This document shows positions 22,651-34,500 of a stretch of 64,000 nucleotides of DNA, one piece after another. The stretch spans positions 20,191,666-20,255,665 of the forward strand of contig CM038919.1 in the NCBI GenBank assembly GCA_021904315.1. Reading direction: 5' to 3'. The position numbers and the translations under genes were made by a program. Every line of letters begins with the position of its first letter. The stretch's first letter is position 1. The stretch comes from Sphagnum magellanicum (Eukaryota > Streptophyta > Sphagnopsida > Sphagnales > Sphagnaceae). Under the pieces are notes generated by a model. That model saw nothing but the letters and a program-made list of their open reading frames with translations, was not told the origin of the DNA and did no database searches.

Positions 22651-24360
22651 CATTTCGGAAAATGTCTGTGGGCATTGGTGTTTTACATTGTGTAAGGCCC
22701 TCGGGCCGTACCCTACACAAAATGTTCGGCATTGGAATTTTTTTTTAAAAGATGTCAATTTTCTTTACGGGCAGATGCTTACTAGCTACCCTAAAGTATC
22801 ATGTCACAACTCCGGGCATCCATAACAAAAAAAATTATCCTTCCAAGAATGTTTAGTTTTTTAAATGTGTGTACCAATAAGTTGGAAGTTTTGTTGGGGC
22901 CCGAGGTTGCAAGTTTTGTCGGTAAGGGGCAAAAACAACAAACCAGTTGATCGGGCTGACGATCAAAATTCCAAACCCGTTTCCAGTTGTGATGATGCAC
23001 TTACTTTGGGAACACCCTGTCCTTGGGTGTTACCACGTGTAAAACCTTACAAGATCGAGGGTCTGATAATTAGAGAATCTCTAGTGGTGCTTAGGATGTC
23101 ATCCTGCGTAGTAAAATTGGATGAAAAAAAGTCAAAACATGCCGGTTTGGCTCAGCAAACTGGTTTTGTCACAGCACAATTCCACTATAGGCTCTGGCAT
23201 GTAAAGGGCGCAGCAACTAAACTGTGTGAACTTTTAGAAAAGAGTGTAATAAATATGATCTGACTGTTGCTCAGTGATTCTGATTGGCCCATCATAATAA
23301 TTGGTTCAGGTGGTTTGCTATTAGTAGTCCCCCACCTATTTGCTGTCACTGTCTCAGACTTATGGGCGGTGTTGCAAAAAAGTAAATAACGAAACTTGGA
23401 TGTGAAAAATATTTTTGCAGGGTCGCTTAGTGAGCACCCCGCTGGAGATGCCCTTAGTGTGGCAACCCAGAACCTGCCAAAACTGAAATTGACTGAAATT
23501 TTTAAAAATGTTTGCAAAAAGCATTTTGAGTGCAGTCTTTCTTATAGTTGTTAACAATTAATTGCCATGCCAAGATTATGATGACACTCACTGGTAAACT
23601 TAACTGGGAAAGCAATCATATTCAAGGATGAGCTAAGAGAAATTGGCTTCATTCTAATTATTGTATGTAGATTTGTTTTGTACATTACCTCAGAACAACC
23701 CAGAGTCTCAAATGCAGGTTTTTTTCTTTTTTCTTTTTTTTAAATTATTTTATTTATTTACTGAAGCACAATAGTAGACCTCACCTACAACCCCATTGGC
23801 ACCCCCAACTCAAGAACTGCAACTTCTTTAGAACTTCATAACACTAGTCTCTCAAGTCTCAACCCCATGGGGCCGTGACATTGTGCATTACATGTATGTT
23901 CAAATAACTCCGCCACCAGCAACAATGACTTAGGTCCCAACATGACCTTACCGTAGCGTATTTCATCATTAGATAATGCTTTAAACATTGAAATGATTTT
24001 TTTCAGTGAAAATATGAAACCTTAGCTCAGCAATGATTTTTTTCTTTTCAAATTTCAGACATTGCCCCATAGGCTAGCATCCAAAGAGGGATTTAGCATT
24101 AAATGGCAACAGGTTTTACAACTGGTCTAAACCATAAAACAACTCGTTACAAACCTGAAATGTTCCAGTTGCAGGTACTAGTACAAATGTAGTGGAAAAA
24201 ACAATTCTCTAAATTTGATGATTTTTTCTTTTTTTTCACATTTTGGCGAAACTTCACACAAAAGAAAAACCACTGTTGCTGAGGTGTTGAAAACAGTCAT
24301 AATTATCCCAGGCCATGATCGGAATAATTTCACTACTCATAAGACAACATCATTGTAAAT
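22651..24360. other. Intergenic DNA, somewhat GC-richer at 22.65-23.5 kb
   Basis: The open frame at 22865-23263 (+) has no recognisable domain. The stretch ends near 23435 with GAGCACCCCGCTGGAGATGC, which resembles the end of a plant Harbinger/Tourist element, but I could not find its partner end. The rest is AT-rich and featureless. Confidence 0.3.
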
Positions 24361-24655
24361 CATGCAAAAACCAACAATTTCAAATTTTTGAAAATGAATC
24401 GATAGTTTTGAAATATATATATTCGTTTCATCAATGCCAAAACTAACTATTTCAATTTTTTTTAATTAATTCATATTTTGAAATATATACTTGTTTCATC
24501 AATACAAAAAATAACTATTTCAAATGATTAAAAATGAATTGATATTTTGAAAAAGAAAATTTGTCTCATCAATGCAAAAAATAACAATTTCAAGTCTTTT
24601 TAAATGAACTGATATTTTGAAATATATATATATTTGTTTCTTCAATGGCAAAGTT
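24361..24655. repeat. Tandem repeat, about four units of 65-75 bp
   Basis: Unit: CAACAATTTCAAATTTTTGA, AATGAATTGATATTTTGAAA, TATATATTTGTTTCATCAATG. Copies differ by substitutions and AT-run length. Confidence 0.75.
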
Positions 24656-26472
24656 GACCATAGGCTAAGGTATGGAAGTGATGGGCCCTCAAGAGACTTG
24701 TGGGGGGCGGAGATGCTAGCTTGTAGTTTCATGTAAGGTAAGTCAAAGCCCACACAGGTGGGGTGCATTCTCAAAAGAAGGGGCCTAGGATGAGGTGTTA
24801 GCCATGCATGTCCCACCCCTTATTTTGGGAATGTTCACACACCCATGGCCTTACCCATAGTAAAGTACAAGGAGAAGGTAATCATGAACCTAAACATATG
24901 TCCATAGTGAGGCATAGTAATATCCTTCTTCATTTCTAGGAGGATATCCAGGCATATAAGGTGCCCCCAAAATACATTAGGAACTTTCTCCAAGTGCTTT
25001 ATAAAAATACAAATATTGCAATGGGCATTTTGATATAAGAGGTATTTTATAGTAGTGAGCATTTTTGGTACACCGAGTTTATTTTGTTTTTGCACACAGA
25101 ACAAGGACTGAAGATCAAATTGTCATGCTAAAACACCCAACCCCTTACATGAACAAACTTGCAACTACCAGTTGAACCAAATCATCAACATTTTCTTAAC
25201 AACAAACTTACTTATATTGGAAACTAAAATTAAATACTGAATAAGTGATATGAATTCAGTGAAAATTTGAAATGAATCATGAAGAAAAAAATAAACTGTG
25301 TTTTTTCCTTTTGAAACTTGCAATAAGCTTAGATGGTGTGAAACCCGGTCCTAATTGCATTGTAGCTAGGCCTATCACTATCGCCCAACTTAAAATGGAG
25401 GTTGCTTGCATTCTTTGCAAGGTAATGAAATCCAGTCCTAATTGCATTGAGGGTTCTTGTGCATGTCCAATTCCATGCATAAATCCTTTGCTTTGGGTAG
25501 ATTATAGTCCGGATACATATGTATCAAGACTATGTATATAGAACTGACTTCTTACAAGGTGAAACCATATTAACTCAGACTCAGTTGAGGTTCATTCACA
25601 ACTGAGTCATAACTAGTGTGCCTTTGGGTGCTGGTTTCACTCTGGCCCAGAAAATGAGTAGGGTTTAGGGTTTACCCGGGCTTAAGGCTTACCCTAGAAC
25701 ATTCAAAATTGGTAGTGATTCAAAGCTCAGAACTGAGAATGGAAGATTGCCAGATTCAGATGCTAAATCTGTTACTACAAGTTTTATAATTGTGTGTTTC
25801 TGGTGCTGCATTTATTAGTAGTGTCTGTCAGTTTCACAGATTGTACTACATGCTGCCATGTACATGAATTTTGTTAGGATCCTGAGTCCTGGCTCCTCCT
25901 CTTTCCCACACCCATGGATCTCACTTATGTCTCATGACAGCGACCTGGAAGAGCTTCATACCATGATGGGTGGCTTGCTGGCTGGTTTGAGTGTGGCACT
26001 TTGATGATTTGGTATCGGCTGCTACCCTTTATTCCTCTTTCTGGTACTGGGTACCATTGTTTGCTTGTTCGTTTTTTTTTCAAGTTTTTTATTTTTGCAA
26101 AAGTTGGGTTCTCTTTTTTTCTGAAAGAACACATTTTTTTCTGACTTCTTCTCCCCAAAATCCTCTCCAAATAGCTAAAGATTCACCTTAAAAACAAATC
26201 CCTGCTCACTACATGCCAGATCTAGAATTTCCTTGTGTAGGTAATCTACACACTATATATGACTTATCTTGTTCAAAATTGTTTGCCCAAATGCAACAGA
26301 TGTTTCTTCTTCTTTCATTTTCTTAAATTTCTCAAAAGCAGCAAATCTTTGATTTAAAGTACACATTCTTCAAAGTTTTTCCCAAAAATGAATTTCACAA
26401 ATGACAAAAAATTGCAACAAAAAAAATCACTAGTTATAATATAACGTGAGATGCTAAATAACGCCTGCGGTG
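24656..26472. other. Intergenic DNA, no gene recognised
   Basis: Includes a telomere-like GTAGGGTTTAGGGTTTACCC at about 25660. Short open frames (24835-25104 minus, 25272-25541 plus) lack recognisable motifs. Confidence 0.3.
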
Positions 26473-26498
26473 CCCCCCCCCCCCCCCCCCCCCCCCCC
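26473..26498. repeat. Uninterrupted poly(C) tract, 26 bases
   Basis: 26 consecutive C residues in otherwise AT-rich DNA, next to the truncated end of the Ty3/gypsy fossil. Length may be unreliable in an assembly. Confidence 0.85.
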
Positions 26499-26689
26499 GC
26501 GCAAAAATCAAGTTTTGTCAACTACTATGTTATTCTAGGACATCACGCCCCACCACCAAAACTTCCACTTGCCCAAATGGGGTTAACACACCTTTTCCGC
26601 TTGTTGCCTTGCACTCCAAACACCTCGCTAAGTTCCTCTTGCATCAACTCCTTTAGCTCCTAGCTCATTCACCCCATGGCACACTTGGT

Positions 26690-27250
26690 TAGTCCCAAAG
26701 TCCCAACTGCTCAAGACAGACTCAAACTCTCTACTTAAACTCGCTAGACTTCACTATCAAAACTAATTCCTAATCTAACTCGAAGCCAGCCATGGGCCTA
26801 ATTCCCAAAGCCAACCCAAATAACCTTAAAGCCAAGCCAACCCCAAGTTGACTCAGGGGCCTTGCAAACCCAACTCTGAGAGTTGGTTTGATGAGGACTT
26901 CAACTAGCATGACCCAAGTTGTCTCAAGGCCAAGCCTCTTCTAGCGACTTCAAAGTTTTAAAAGGATAGCTTATAATCATCCCAAATGCTTTAATGAACC
27001 TATCCCCTTGGGTTGGCCTAAGACAACGCCTAATTGTCCATTGAGGGTTTTAAGGGGATAGTGCTTCACACTATAATCTAAAGGACAACCCCTAGTCGTC
27101 CTCTTGGCCGACAAAAACCCAAACTCCCACTTTAGCCCATATGGACCCCTAGGTCTGAATGTCCCCTGACTCTTAAAGGAATCAAACCTCGCATAGCCAT
27201 TCATGGCCTAACTTTCATATCGTTTCAGTGCCCCACTAAAGTGCTCCCAA
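26690..27250 (-). repeat. Left LTR of the Ty3/gypsy fossil
   Basis: Matches 33943-34500 in the same orientation over its full length. Shared blocks include CTTAAAGCCAAGCCAAC-like, TTGGGTTGGCCTAA and GACAACCCCTAGTCGTCC. The minus-strand outer end probably begins TGGGAGCACTTTAGT. Confidence 0.75.
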
Positions 27251-27999
27251 AAGGCTTGAAGGTTAACTCTCATGCATAGGCATGTTTTTCTCAATGACCT
27301 TGGGGAACCACACCATGGTATGATTATGAAACGTGTTAATAAATAGTGTTAACTTGGACTTAACAAAATCAAGCCCTATTTGCCTTAAAAGGACATCGTC
27401 GTAATTCCATGCACTAGAAACCTCACTCCCACAAGTTTATTCTCAGTTCAAGGACATGCCATTTAATGCACATGCATCACTACCACAATCTTGCCTAATT
27501 GATCCCTTCAAATTTTTTCTTTTGAATTCCACTCCTTAGGTCTATTTCCATTGATTATCATCACCTCAATTCAACCTTCACTTACTTCTTCCATGGTCTA
27601 CCCATTTTCATGCATCCTAATTTTAAATTGATTATCATTTACCTTAGTTTTCAATTTAGATATACATCCATTCTTCTAGGTTTCGCTCTTACCCCCCACT
27701 TTAGGAAGTTGATGCATTGGACTTATTTTTATGCATTTTTATATTTCCCATCTCATGGCCATGCTCTTGTTCAAACTTTTCAACCACCTTCGCTAAGTGG
27801 TATAAATGAATGAGCTTCACCCATTGAGACTCTTTCAGGTGACATCCTTTCCACATGACTAGGTATTACTGTTAATTTGCCTAGTTTGTTTCATAGCTAA
27901 AATGCACTCAATTTCCCCAACAAGTTTATGTTCAATGAAGTCAAATATTGGGTGATAGGCATGTTTATGGTTCTTTCTTTTCTTATCATTACGAATTAA

Positions 28000-28973
28000 T
28001 TTCAATTTGGACACATGAAAGGTTGGGTGGTTACCAATGTCATTGGTAATTGCAAAGTATACACATCTGGGTGGGGTTTACGAATGACATTATAGGGACC
28101 CACAACTTTGGAACAAACCTATTTGCCAAAGTTTCGGGCATCTTAAAGTCCTTTGTATTTAAACACACTAAGTCCCCCACCTCAAACTCAATATGCTTTC
28201 GCAATTTGTTGGCTTGTTTTTCATGACTAGTCTATGCCTTCTCCAAGAGCTTAATGACCCGTGATTTCCTCTCTTCATGATCCTTGGCCATCTCTTCAAC
28301 ATCCATACCACCTTCGCAACATGTGCCTCTTGTTTTAAGAGTGGTTAAATCCATGGGTTATTTTGCTTCAACTCCCAAGGCCAACTAAAGGGATTCATTT
28401 TAATGGCCAAATGTTTTGTGGAGTAGTAACAAAATTTTGCCAAACCTAGATGGTTGCCCCAATATTTATGATTGTCGGTAATATAATTGTAGAGATATTA
28501 ATTCAATATCTCATTGACCCTCTTGGTCTACCCATTGATTTGCAAATGAAAAACGATATTAAATTTTAACTTCATCCCCACCTTCTTCATTAATAACATT
28601 CAAAATTCTAACGTGAATTTCACATATTGTCACTCATTATGAACTCCGGAATACCATTATGTTAAACCCACATGTCAAAAAATAGCTTCACCATCCCTAC
28701 CACTATTACGTTTATTTGGGTTAGTGTGAATTTAACTAGTTTCAAAAATTTGTCTACCACCACGAAGATGGCATCCGTCCCTTCTCATTTTAAAAAGCAT
28801 GTCATAAAGTCCATTGAGACACTTTCAAATGGACCCAAAGGGATTGGAAGGGGCCTACACAGCCCGAACTTCTTTTTGTGTATTGATTTGGTACTTGGAC
28901 ACTTTACACAAGTACGGACATAATGTTCCACGTCTTCCTTCATTTTGGGCCAATATAAAGTCTTCCCCAACAA
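28000..28973 (-). pseudogene. Integrase region of the Ty3/gypsy fossil
   Basis: Minus-strand readings include YWPKMKEDVEHYVRTCVKC, an H2C2 zinc-finger stretch, followed by PLPIPLGPFESVSMDFM, the usual entry to the catalytic core. Near 28.1-28.2 kb a stretch reads FEVGDLVCLNTKDFKMPE, typical of the integrase C-terminal domain. Broken along with the rest of the element. Confidence 0.85.
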
Positions 28974-29597
28974 CTATCTTGTTTTTTTTTCTCCACAGTG
29001 TCATGCCATGTGCGCATCATGCACTTCTTGCATGACCTTCGTATGTAACTTTCCATCCGACACAAACACATGATTGCTTCCATCTAAGCAATATGTCTAG
29101 AAATGTGATCCCTCTCACCTTCTTATTCTACACAAGTTTTTAAAATAACTTTGCACCAAGCGATCTTCCACATACGCCTCTTGTATTTTCCTTTCTAAAT
29201 CTCTTTCTCCGACAAACATAGCTTGGAGGATTTGAGTACTTTCCCAATGCATCTCCCCTCAATATTCCTCTTTGCAATTTAATGCATTTAACACCACATT
29301 ATCTTTGCCAAGTTTATGAATCAACTCAATGTCCATAAAGGCCAAGGTATCATGCTAATACAACTACTTTGCTATGGACCTTGGTTGGATTTCAAAATAT
29401 CTTAGGGATACATTATTTGTAAAAACGTTAGTTTTATTAAACCCCAAGTAATGTTGCCATGCCAACTCACTACTACAATTTAATTTTTTCATGAGTTGGC
29501 CATTTCAATTGGCCAATGTTAGCTTTTTGTTTTCAAAGGCAATTGGATGTCATTCATGTATGAAGACCCCACTTATCACAAATCCACTGACATCAAA

Positions 29598-30476
29598 ACA
29601 GGGGTAGAAGGGCATGTTGGAGCTCCGGGATGGGACTAGGAAGAGTTGATAAGCTTCACTCACTCACACGGGCCTGCACACAACCCACACAAAGTGGTTA
29701 GTGCAAAGTTGGAACACCCTTGGTGCTAGAACGAGCCACGGGCAACACGGACACACAAGACTCACCACGGCCCGGACTTGGCGGAAGCCACCACCTTCTT
29801 CTCCCTTATAGTATACTCTGCAGCTCTCCACGGAGGCTACATCCAAATGAGTATTTTTCCCGGGACTCCCGAGTGGGAGTCCCGAAATCGCGCCAAATGG
29901 GACTCCCGCGACTTTGGAGCCCCATAACTTTGCGAGCAGACCTCGGATCGCGATGCGGTCTGAAGCAAAGTTATAGCTCTCGTCAAGAGCTTTCCAACGA
30001 TATGTGGCACGCCCCCTGCAGCTAAGTAAATCGGGTCGATTCCCGACTTTTTATGGTCGGGAGTCAAACTGGCAGTTCGACTCCCGGCCCTTCTTTTGGC
30101 CATAACTTGTGTTTCAGATGTCCAAATGAGCAATGCGAGCCCATTTCAGACATCTACGCTTCAAGAGCTTTTCAATGATATAAGGAACGCTACAAGAAAT
30201 TAAGGTTTGACCCCTGCAATCGCTCTCTGAAGTTTTGGAAGTCCACCGGGACTCCATCTCCCAAAGTGGGAGTTGCCTTGGGAGTGTGAGTGTTCACTCC
30301 CTCACACTCCCTCACACTTTCTTACACTCCCGGGAGTATGTGATGTGACTTCCCGGCTTCCTCTTTGGCCCACACCCTTGCAATGCCTTTGCCTTGACTC
30401 CTGGGCTTCTTTCCTCTTGGCCCGCAACCTTGCAACCCCTTTGCCTTGGTCGCGAGCCCAAGGCTAGGGTTGCGAC
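29598..30476 (-). mobile_element. GC-rich LTR-like element, copy A, inside the Ty3/gypsy fossil
   Basis: About 880 bp, far more GC-rich than its surroundings, flanked by identical 32-bp direct repeats at 29566-29597 and 30477-30508 (ACCCCACTTATCACAAAT, then CCACTGACATCAAA). On the minus strand it starts TGTCGCAACCCTAGCC, as copies B and C do, and ends within TCTACCCCTG, shorter than B or C. A TATA-like element, a GTGAGT...GCAG intron-like segment (29674-29765) and repeated GGGAGTCCC motifs are shared with the other copies. There is no protein. It is probably a lone LTR or LTR-derived piece, but the class is not certain. Confidence 0.7.
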
Positions 30477-30774
30477 ACCCCACTTATCACAAATCCACTG
30501 ACATCAAATATACACTTCAAATGGCTTTGAAAATCGCAACACTAGTGCTAACAACAACTTCCCTTTTAAAAGGTCGAATGTCTTTTATTGTTCACCTTTC
30601 CATTCAATTGATCCTTCAAAAGATTAGTGAGTGGTTTAACCAATGTTAAAAAGTCCTTTCTAAACTTCTTATAGAAGTTGACCAATCCTAAGAATGACTT
30701 CACATCTTCAACGGACATTGAGTGTTGCCATTCCTTAATGGATTCAATTTTTTTAGGTCGAGTCTTACCCCTTC

Positions 30775-31300
30775 CTAGAACAACACATGCTCCAAAAATT
30801 CTATCTCCAAACTTGCAAACTCACTTTTCGCCTGATTGGCATATAATTTGTTTTCCTTTAACTTTTGCAACACAAATTCCAAATGCATCACATGTTTCTC
30901 TATGGACTTGGAATACACCAAGATGTCATCTATGTAAATGATCACAAAGTCATCTAACTTCTCATGAAAGATAAAATTCATCGACATGGTGAATGTAGAA
31001 GGGGCATTATAAAGCCCAAATGGCATGACCAAGAACTTGTATGATCCATATATTGGTCTCATGGCAATCTTTTCGACATCTATTTTTCCCATGCGAATTT
31101 GATAATAGCCCAACTTCATGCCGATATGGATTAAATAACAAGCCCCATTTAAACAATCAAAAAGATCATTAATTCAAGGCAAGGGGTAGTTATTTTTAAT
31201 GATGATTTTGTTCAAGGTGCGATAATCTATGCACATGTGCAATTTTTTGTCCTTTTGGTCCACAAACAAAACAAGTAGTCCATAAGGTGATTTACTTGGC
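30775..31300 (-). pseudogene. Reverse transcriptase region of the Ty3/gypsy fossil
   Basis: The minus strand shows LGYYQIRM, then MPFGLYNAPSTF and FVIIYIDDILVYS, the standard Ty3/gypsy reverse transcriptase core with the YIDD catalytic box. Part of the broken element at 26.6-34.5 kb and not a functional gene. Confidence 0.9.
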
Positions 31301-31399
31301 CTAATATATACCTGTTCCAAAAGTTAAAGACACGAAGGTTTGGACATACTTCCCCATCGCTCTTGGCCCATCAAATTATGTAAACTCAGAAGTTCATGC

Positions 31400-32600
31400 C
31401 CAAAAATTCCTATTCAAAAGTTCTTGTTCAGGCTTTAAGATCTAGTTGTGGGGAGTGAATATTTCATTCAATTTGGCCTTGAATGCGCTACAAGGCAAAG
31501 TCCCCATCCAGTTTGGCGCAACATCCTTTTGTGTCGTCCACCATTCTAAGGCATGGTCCTTCAAAAGAAAGTGTGCCAATCTTAGCCAATCAACATCCAT
31601 GTTGATCGCTTAAGACTTGAAGTAGGCCTCCACTTGGAAAGCCCACTATTTGACCCTTTATGCTCTTTCCCATGAAAGGCTCTACCGTTTGGGTTTTCAT
31701 GGCCTTTGCGGTTTCTTGAAACTTCTTGCAGCTTTTCTGCTCGGCCTTGCCCCTTGTCCTTCTTAGCTACTTTTAATTCCAAGGTCAATTACACATTGGT
31801 TTCTCCTTGATTCACCATAATGGTTTGCACCACTTTTATGAATTTTTCCATAACGTGCATGGACAAAGAGGGAAGGACTTCTTCCCCTTGAAGGACCTTA
31901 ATTTTGACCCACTCCAACTCAAACTTCATTCAAACTGCTTATTTCGCAACTTGGAGGATCTGTTTTGCCTCAAGGTGGAGTTTTGCCTCTTGGGCTTCTT
32001 TTGCCTCTTGGGCCGCCCTTGCTTCTTAAGCTTCCTTCACCTTTTTGGCCTCCTTCACTTGCTTTTCCAATCATTTATTCATGATCGGCTTCTTCAGAAT
32101 GCTAGTGTGTTCCAGGTTATTTTCTTCCTCTTCACTTGAATCCAAGGAGTTGAAGGAAGATCAAACTTGCTCCACCAAATGGACTTCATCCTTGGAGGCT
32201 TCCTATTTGGAAGACTCCTTTTTTTTTATGCCCCTCCATCCATGTTTTTCGAGTTGAAGGGCCCAAAGGCCTCTTCATTTTCGCCCTTAGGCATCTTGGG
32301 AAGCTTTTTTGGCAAAACCTAATTCGGTTGTGGCAAAGTTGGTCGTTTTTTTGTCCTTGTGAACCTCTTTTGTAGTGGCCTTTTCCACCTCGACCACTGC
32401 CATTTTCACCTTGGTCCGACACAAACACTTTGTGACAAGGGACACAACAATTGCTTCCTCTCCCATCTTTTCATTTGTCGAAACAAGTTTCTACTTTAAT
32501 ACCAATGACATGCCCTTTCCCACTTGCCACCTTGTGTTCAAGCACCTTGCCAAGTTCTTCTTGTGTCAATTCTTTTAACTCCTAGCCACCTATGCACCTC
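31400..32600 (-). pseudogene. Gag-like region of the Ty3/gypsy fossil
   Basis: Located between the right LTR/leader and the reverse transcriptase on the minus strand. Open stretches are Lys/Glu-rich (for example 31582-31788 and 32186-32428) as expected of plant gag, but no zinc knuckle was recognised. The assignment rests mainly on position. Confidence 0.45.
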
Positions 32601-32619
32601 ACAACAAACTTGGTTAATC

Positions 32620-33939
32620 CACTTTAAGAAATATTTGATTGGAAAACTAAACCAAAAACTAGTCATTTTGGCATTTGGTCAATTTGGCCACTTAATCATA
32701 CTAGATAAATTGATTTGAACACGTCCAACTTTACTGATGGATTTTCTGACTAACCATAAAATGGTCTTTTTGATTAGTCAAATTGGACAAAAATTTGGGC
32801 AGCCCAAAAAAATAATTAAAAAATAGCTCAATTGTAAATATAAAAATGTAAATAATAAATACCTACCTACCCGCCCACCCATGACCTACCTACCCACCAT
32901 GGCCTCCTACCTACTTATCCACAACCCACCAATGTATTATACATTTACACACATGTATAAGGTATATATACAAATATACATACTCCACATAATATATGTT
33001 GGTAAAGGAAATTGAACCTTGGTCCCCTTAGTTCCACACCAATGTCTTGGCCATCAAACCACCCCATCACTTTGTAAAACAATATGATACTTAATGGATT
33101 TAAGATGTATCCTTGAACTTCCATGAAAGTTTTTATCAATGTGTATAACAACATTTGAACTTCAATTTTTTTCATAAGTAGGTTAGTAGGTACCTAATTA
33201 GATAAATGGGTAGGTACACATGCCTACTTACCTATGTTTTAAAATGTTCATACTTACTTAGGTAAACTATAGGTTGGTATGTGAATAAATAATAGGTAGG
33301 TAGATAAATAAATAGAATATAAGTAGGTAGGTAGATAAATATGTAACTTTGGTAAATAGTAGGTAGATAGTATTAGGCAAATAAAACATAGGTAGGTAGA
33401 TGGTAAGTAAGTAGGTAAATAGGTAGGTAGGTAGGACATAGGTAGGTAGATGGTAGGTAAATAGGTAAATATGTAGGTAGGCAAGACATAGGTAGATAGA
33501 TGGTAGGTAAGTAGTTAGCTAGCTAGGACATAAGTAGGTTTTAATAAGTAACTAGGTAGGTAGGGAGGTAAGACATAGTTAGATAAATATGTAGGTATGT
33601 GTTAGGTAAGTAGGTAGGTAGGTAACTTAGTAGGCATAGTAGGCATAGTAAGTAAGCTAACTAACCAAATTAATATGTCTAATTTGACTAAACATGGCCA
33701 TTTAATACGACCGATTTAACTATGCCATGGGCATCTTGATGGACCATTTAAAAATTTTGTCCTTCTTGACTAGATGTACAACTTAACACTTAGTCAAAAT
33801 GGTCACTTTAGTAAAAACCAACCAAAATAATCATGTGTCTTTCATGCCCCATGCCTTTAGCCAAAATGAACATCCTTTTGGTCAATGTGAACATTTTAAT
33901 CAAATTTAACCCTTTGAAAAACCATGATTTCTTATAGTG
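32620..33939. mobile_element. CACTA-type non-autonomous element inserted in the Ty3/gypsy fossil
   Basis: 1,320 bp starting CACTTTAAGAAAT and ending ATTTCTTATAGTG, whose reverse complement is CACTATAAGAAAT. Flanking triplets are ATC (32617-32619) and GTC (33940-33942). The uninterrupted sequence GGTTAGTCCCAAAGTC survives at the left LTR (26688-26703), showing the empty site and a 3-bp duplication as made by CACTA (En/Spm) elements. The interior has TTGACTAGTCA-like subterminal motifs and TAGGTAGG tandem repeats (33180-33650), with no transposase frame. Confidence 0.85.
33180..33660. repeat. TAGGTAGG tandem repeats inside the 32.6 kb CACTA-type element
   Basis: About 480 bp of GTAGGTAGGTA units with GATAAATA interruptions. 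The open frame 33254-33484 (minus) is only this repeat translated (Tyr/Leu/Pro/Thr). Confidence 0.85.
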
Positions 33940-33942
33940 GTC

Positions 33943-34500
33943 CCAAAGTCCTAACCATTTAGGGCGGACTTAAACTCTCTATTTAAATTCATTAAACTTC
34001 ATTATTGAAACTAAGTCTTAATCTAATCTGGAGCCAACCATGGGCCTGACTCCCATAATTGGCCCAAATGGTCTTAAAGTCGAGCCAACATTAGGTTGAC
34101 TCAAAGGCCTCAAACCTAGTGCCCAAAGTTGGTCCAATGAAAATTTCAACTGACATAACTTGAATTGTCCCAAGGTGCCCAACCTTCGTCTGGTGACCTT
34201 GAAACTTTAGAAGGATAACTTTTATCATCCCAAACACTTTAGAAGGCCAAACCCTTTGGGTTGGCCTAAAACATCGCTTAATCGTACATTGAAGGTTTTA
34301 AAGGGATAATGCCCCACATTATGATCCCGAGGACAACCCCTAGTCGTCCCCTTGGTCAACAAGAGCCTAAGCTCCCACATAACCTAACTAAACCCCTAAA
34401 TTGAAATGTCTCCTGAGTCCTAGAGAAATTGAACCTTGTAAAGCCATTTTTGGCATAACTCTCATATCACCTTGATGCTCCACTAAAGTGCTCCTAATAT
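33943..34500 (-). repeat. Right (5') LTR of the Ty3/gypsy fossil
   Basis: Direct-repeat partner of 26690-27250; it begins immediately after the CACTA-type insert. Its outer boundary is approximate because homology fades near 34500. Confidence 0.7.

Larger units (their letters stand above)
26570..34500 (-). mobile_element. Ty3/gypsy LTR retrotransposon fossil with nested insertions
   Basis: Two direct repeats, about 26.69-27.25 and 33.94-34.50 kb, bracket gag-like sequence (about 31.4-32.6 kb), reverse transcriptase (30.8-31.3 kb) and integrase (28.0-29.0 kb), all in minus-strand order gag-RT-integrase as in Ty3/gypsy. The element is old and broken in many places; the two LTRs differ by roughly 20-30% by eye. 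A CACTA-type element sits at 32620-33939 and a GC-rich LTR-like insert at 29598-30476. Sequence from 26570-26690, beyond the left LTR, matches the leader next to the right LTR (32.52-32.62 kb), so the left LTR also looks like the start of a second, truncated copy. RNase H and protease were not clearly identified. Confidence 0.85.

Noticed and set aside
22865-23263. 132-codon open frame on the plus strand
   Set aside because: No domain; the opposite strand and other frames are partly open, and the region looks like mobile-element or MITE interior.
23435-23460. GAGCACCCCGCTGGAGATGC as a Harbinger/Tourist right end
   Set aside because: The sequence is suggestive, but no left partner or target duplication could be found, so it is not listed as an element.
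29664-30133. Open frames on both strands of the GC-rich copies (also 41156-41487 and 42699-43210)
   Set aside because: The frames differ between copies A, B and C and overlap on opposite strands. Only nucleotide-level features are conserved, so they look non-coding.
33254-33484. 76-codon open frame, Tyr/Leu/Pro/Thr-rich
   Set aside because: It is a translation of the TAGGTAGG tandem repeat.
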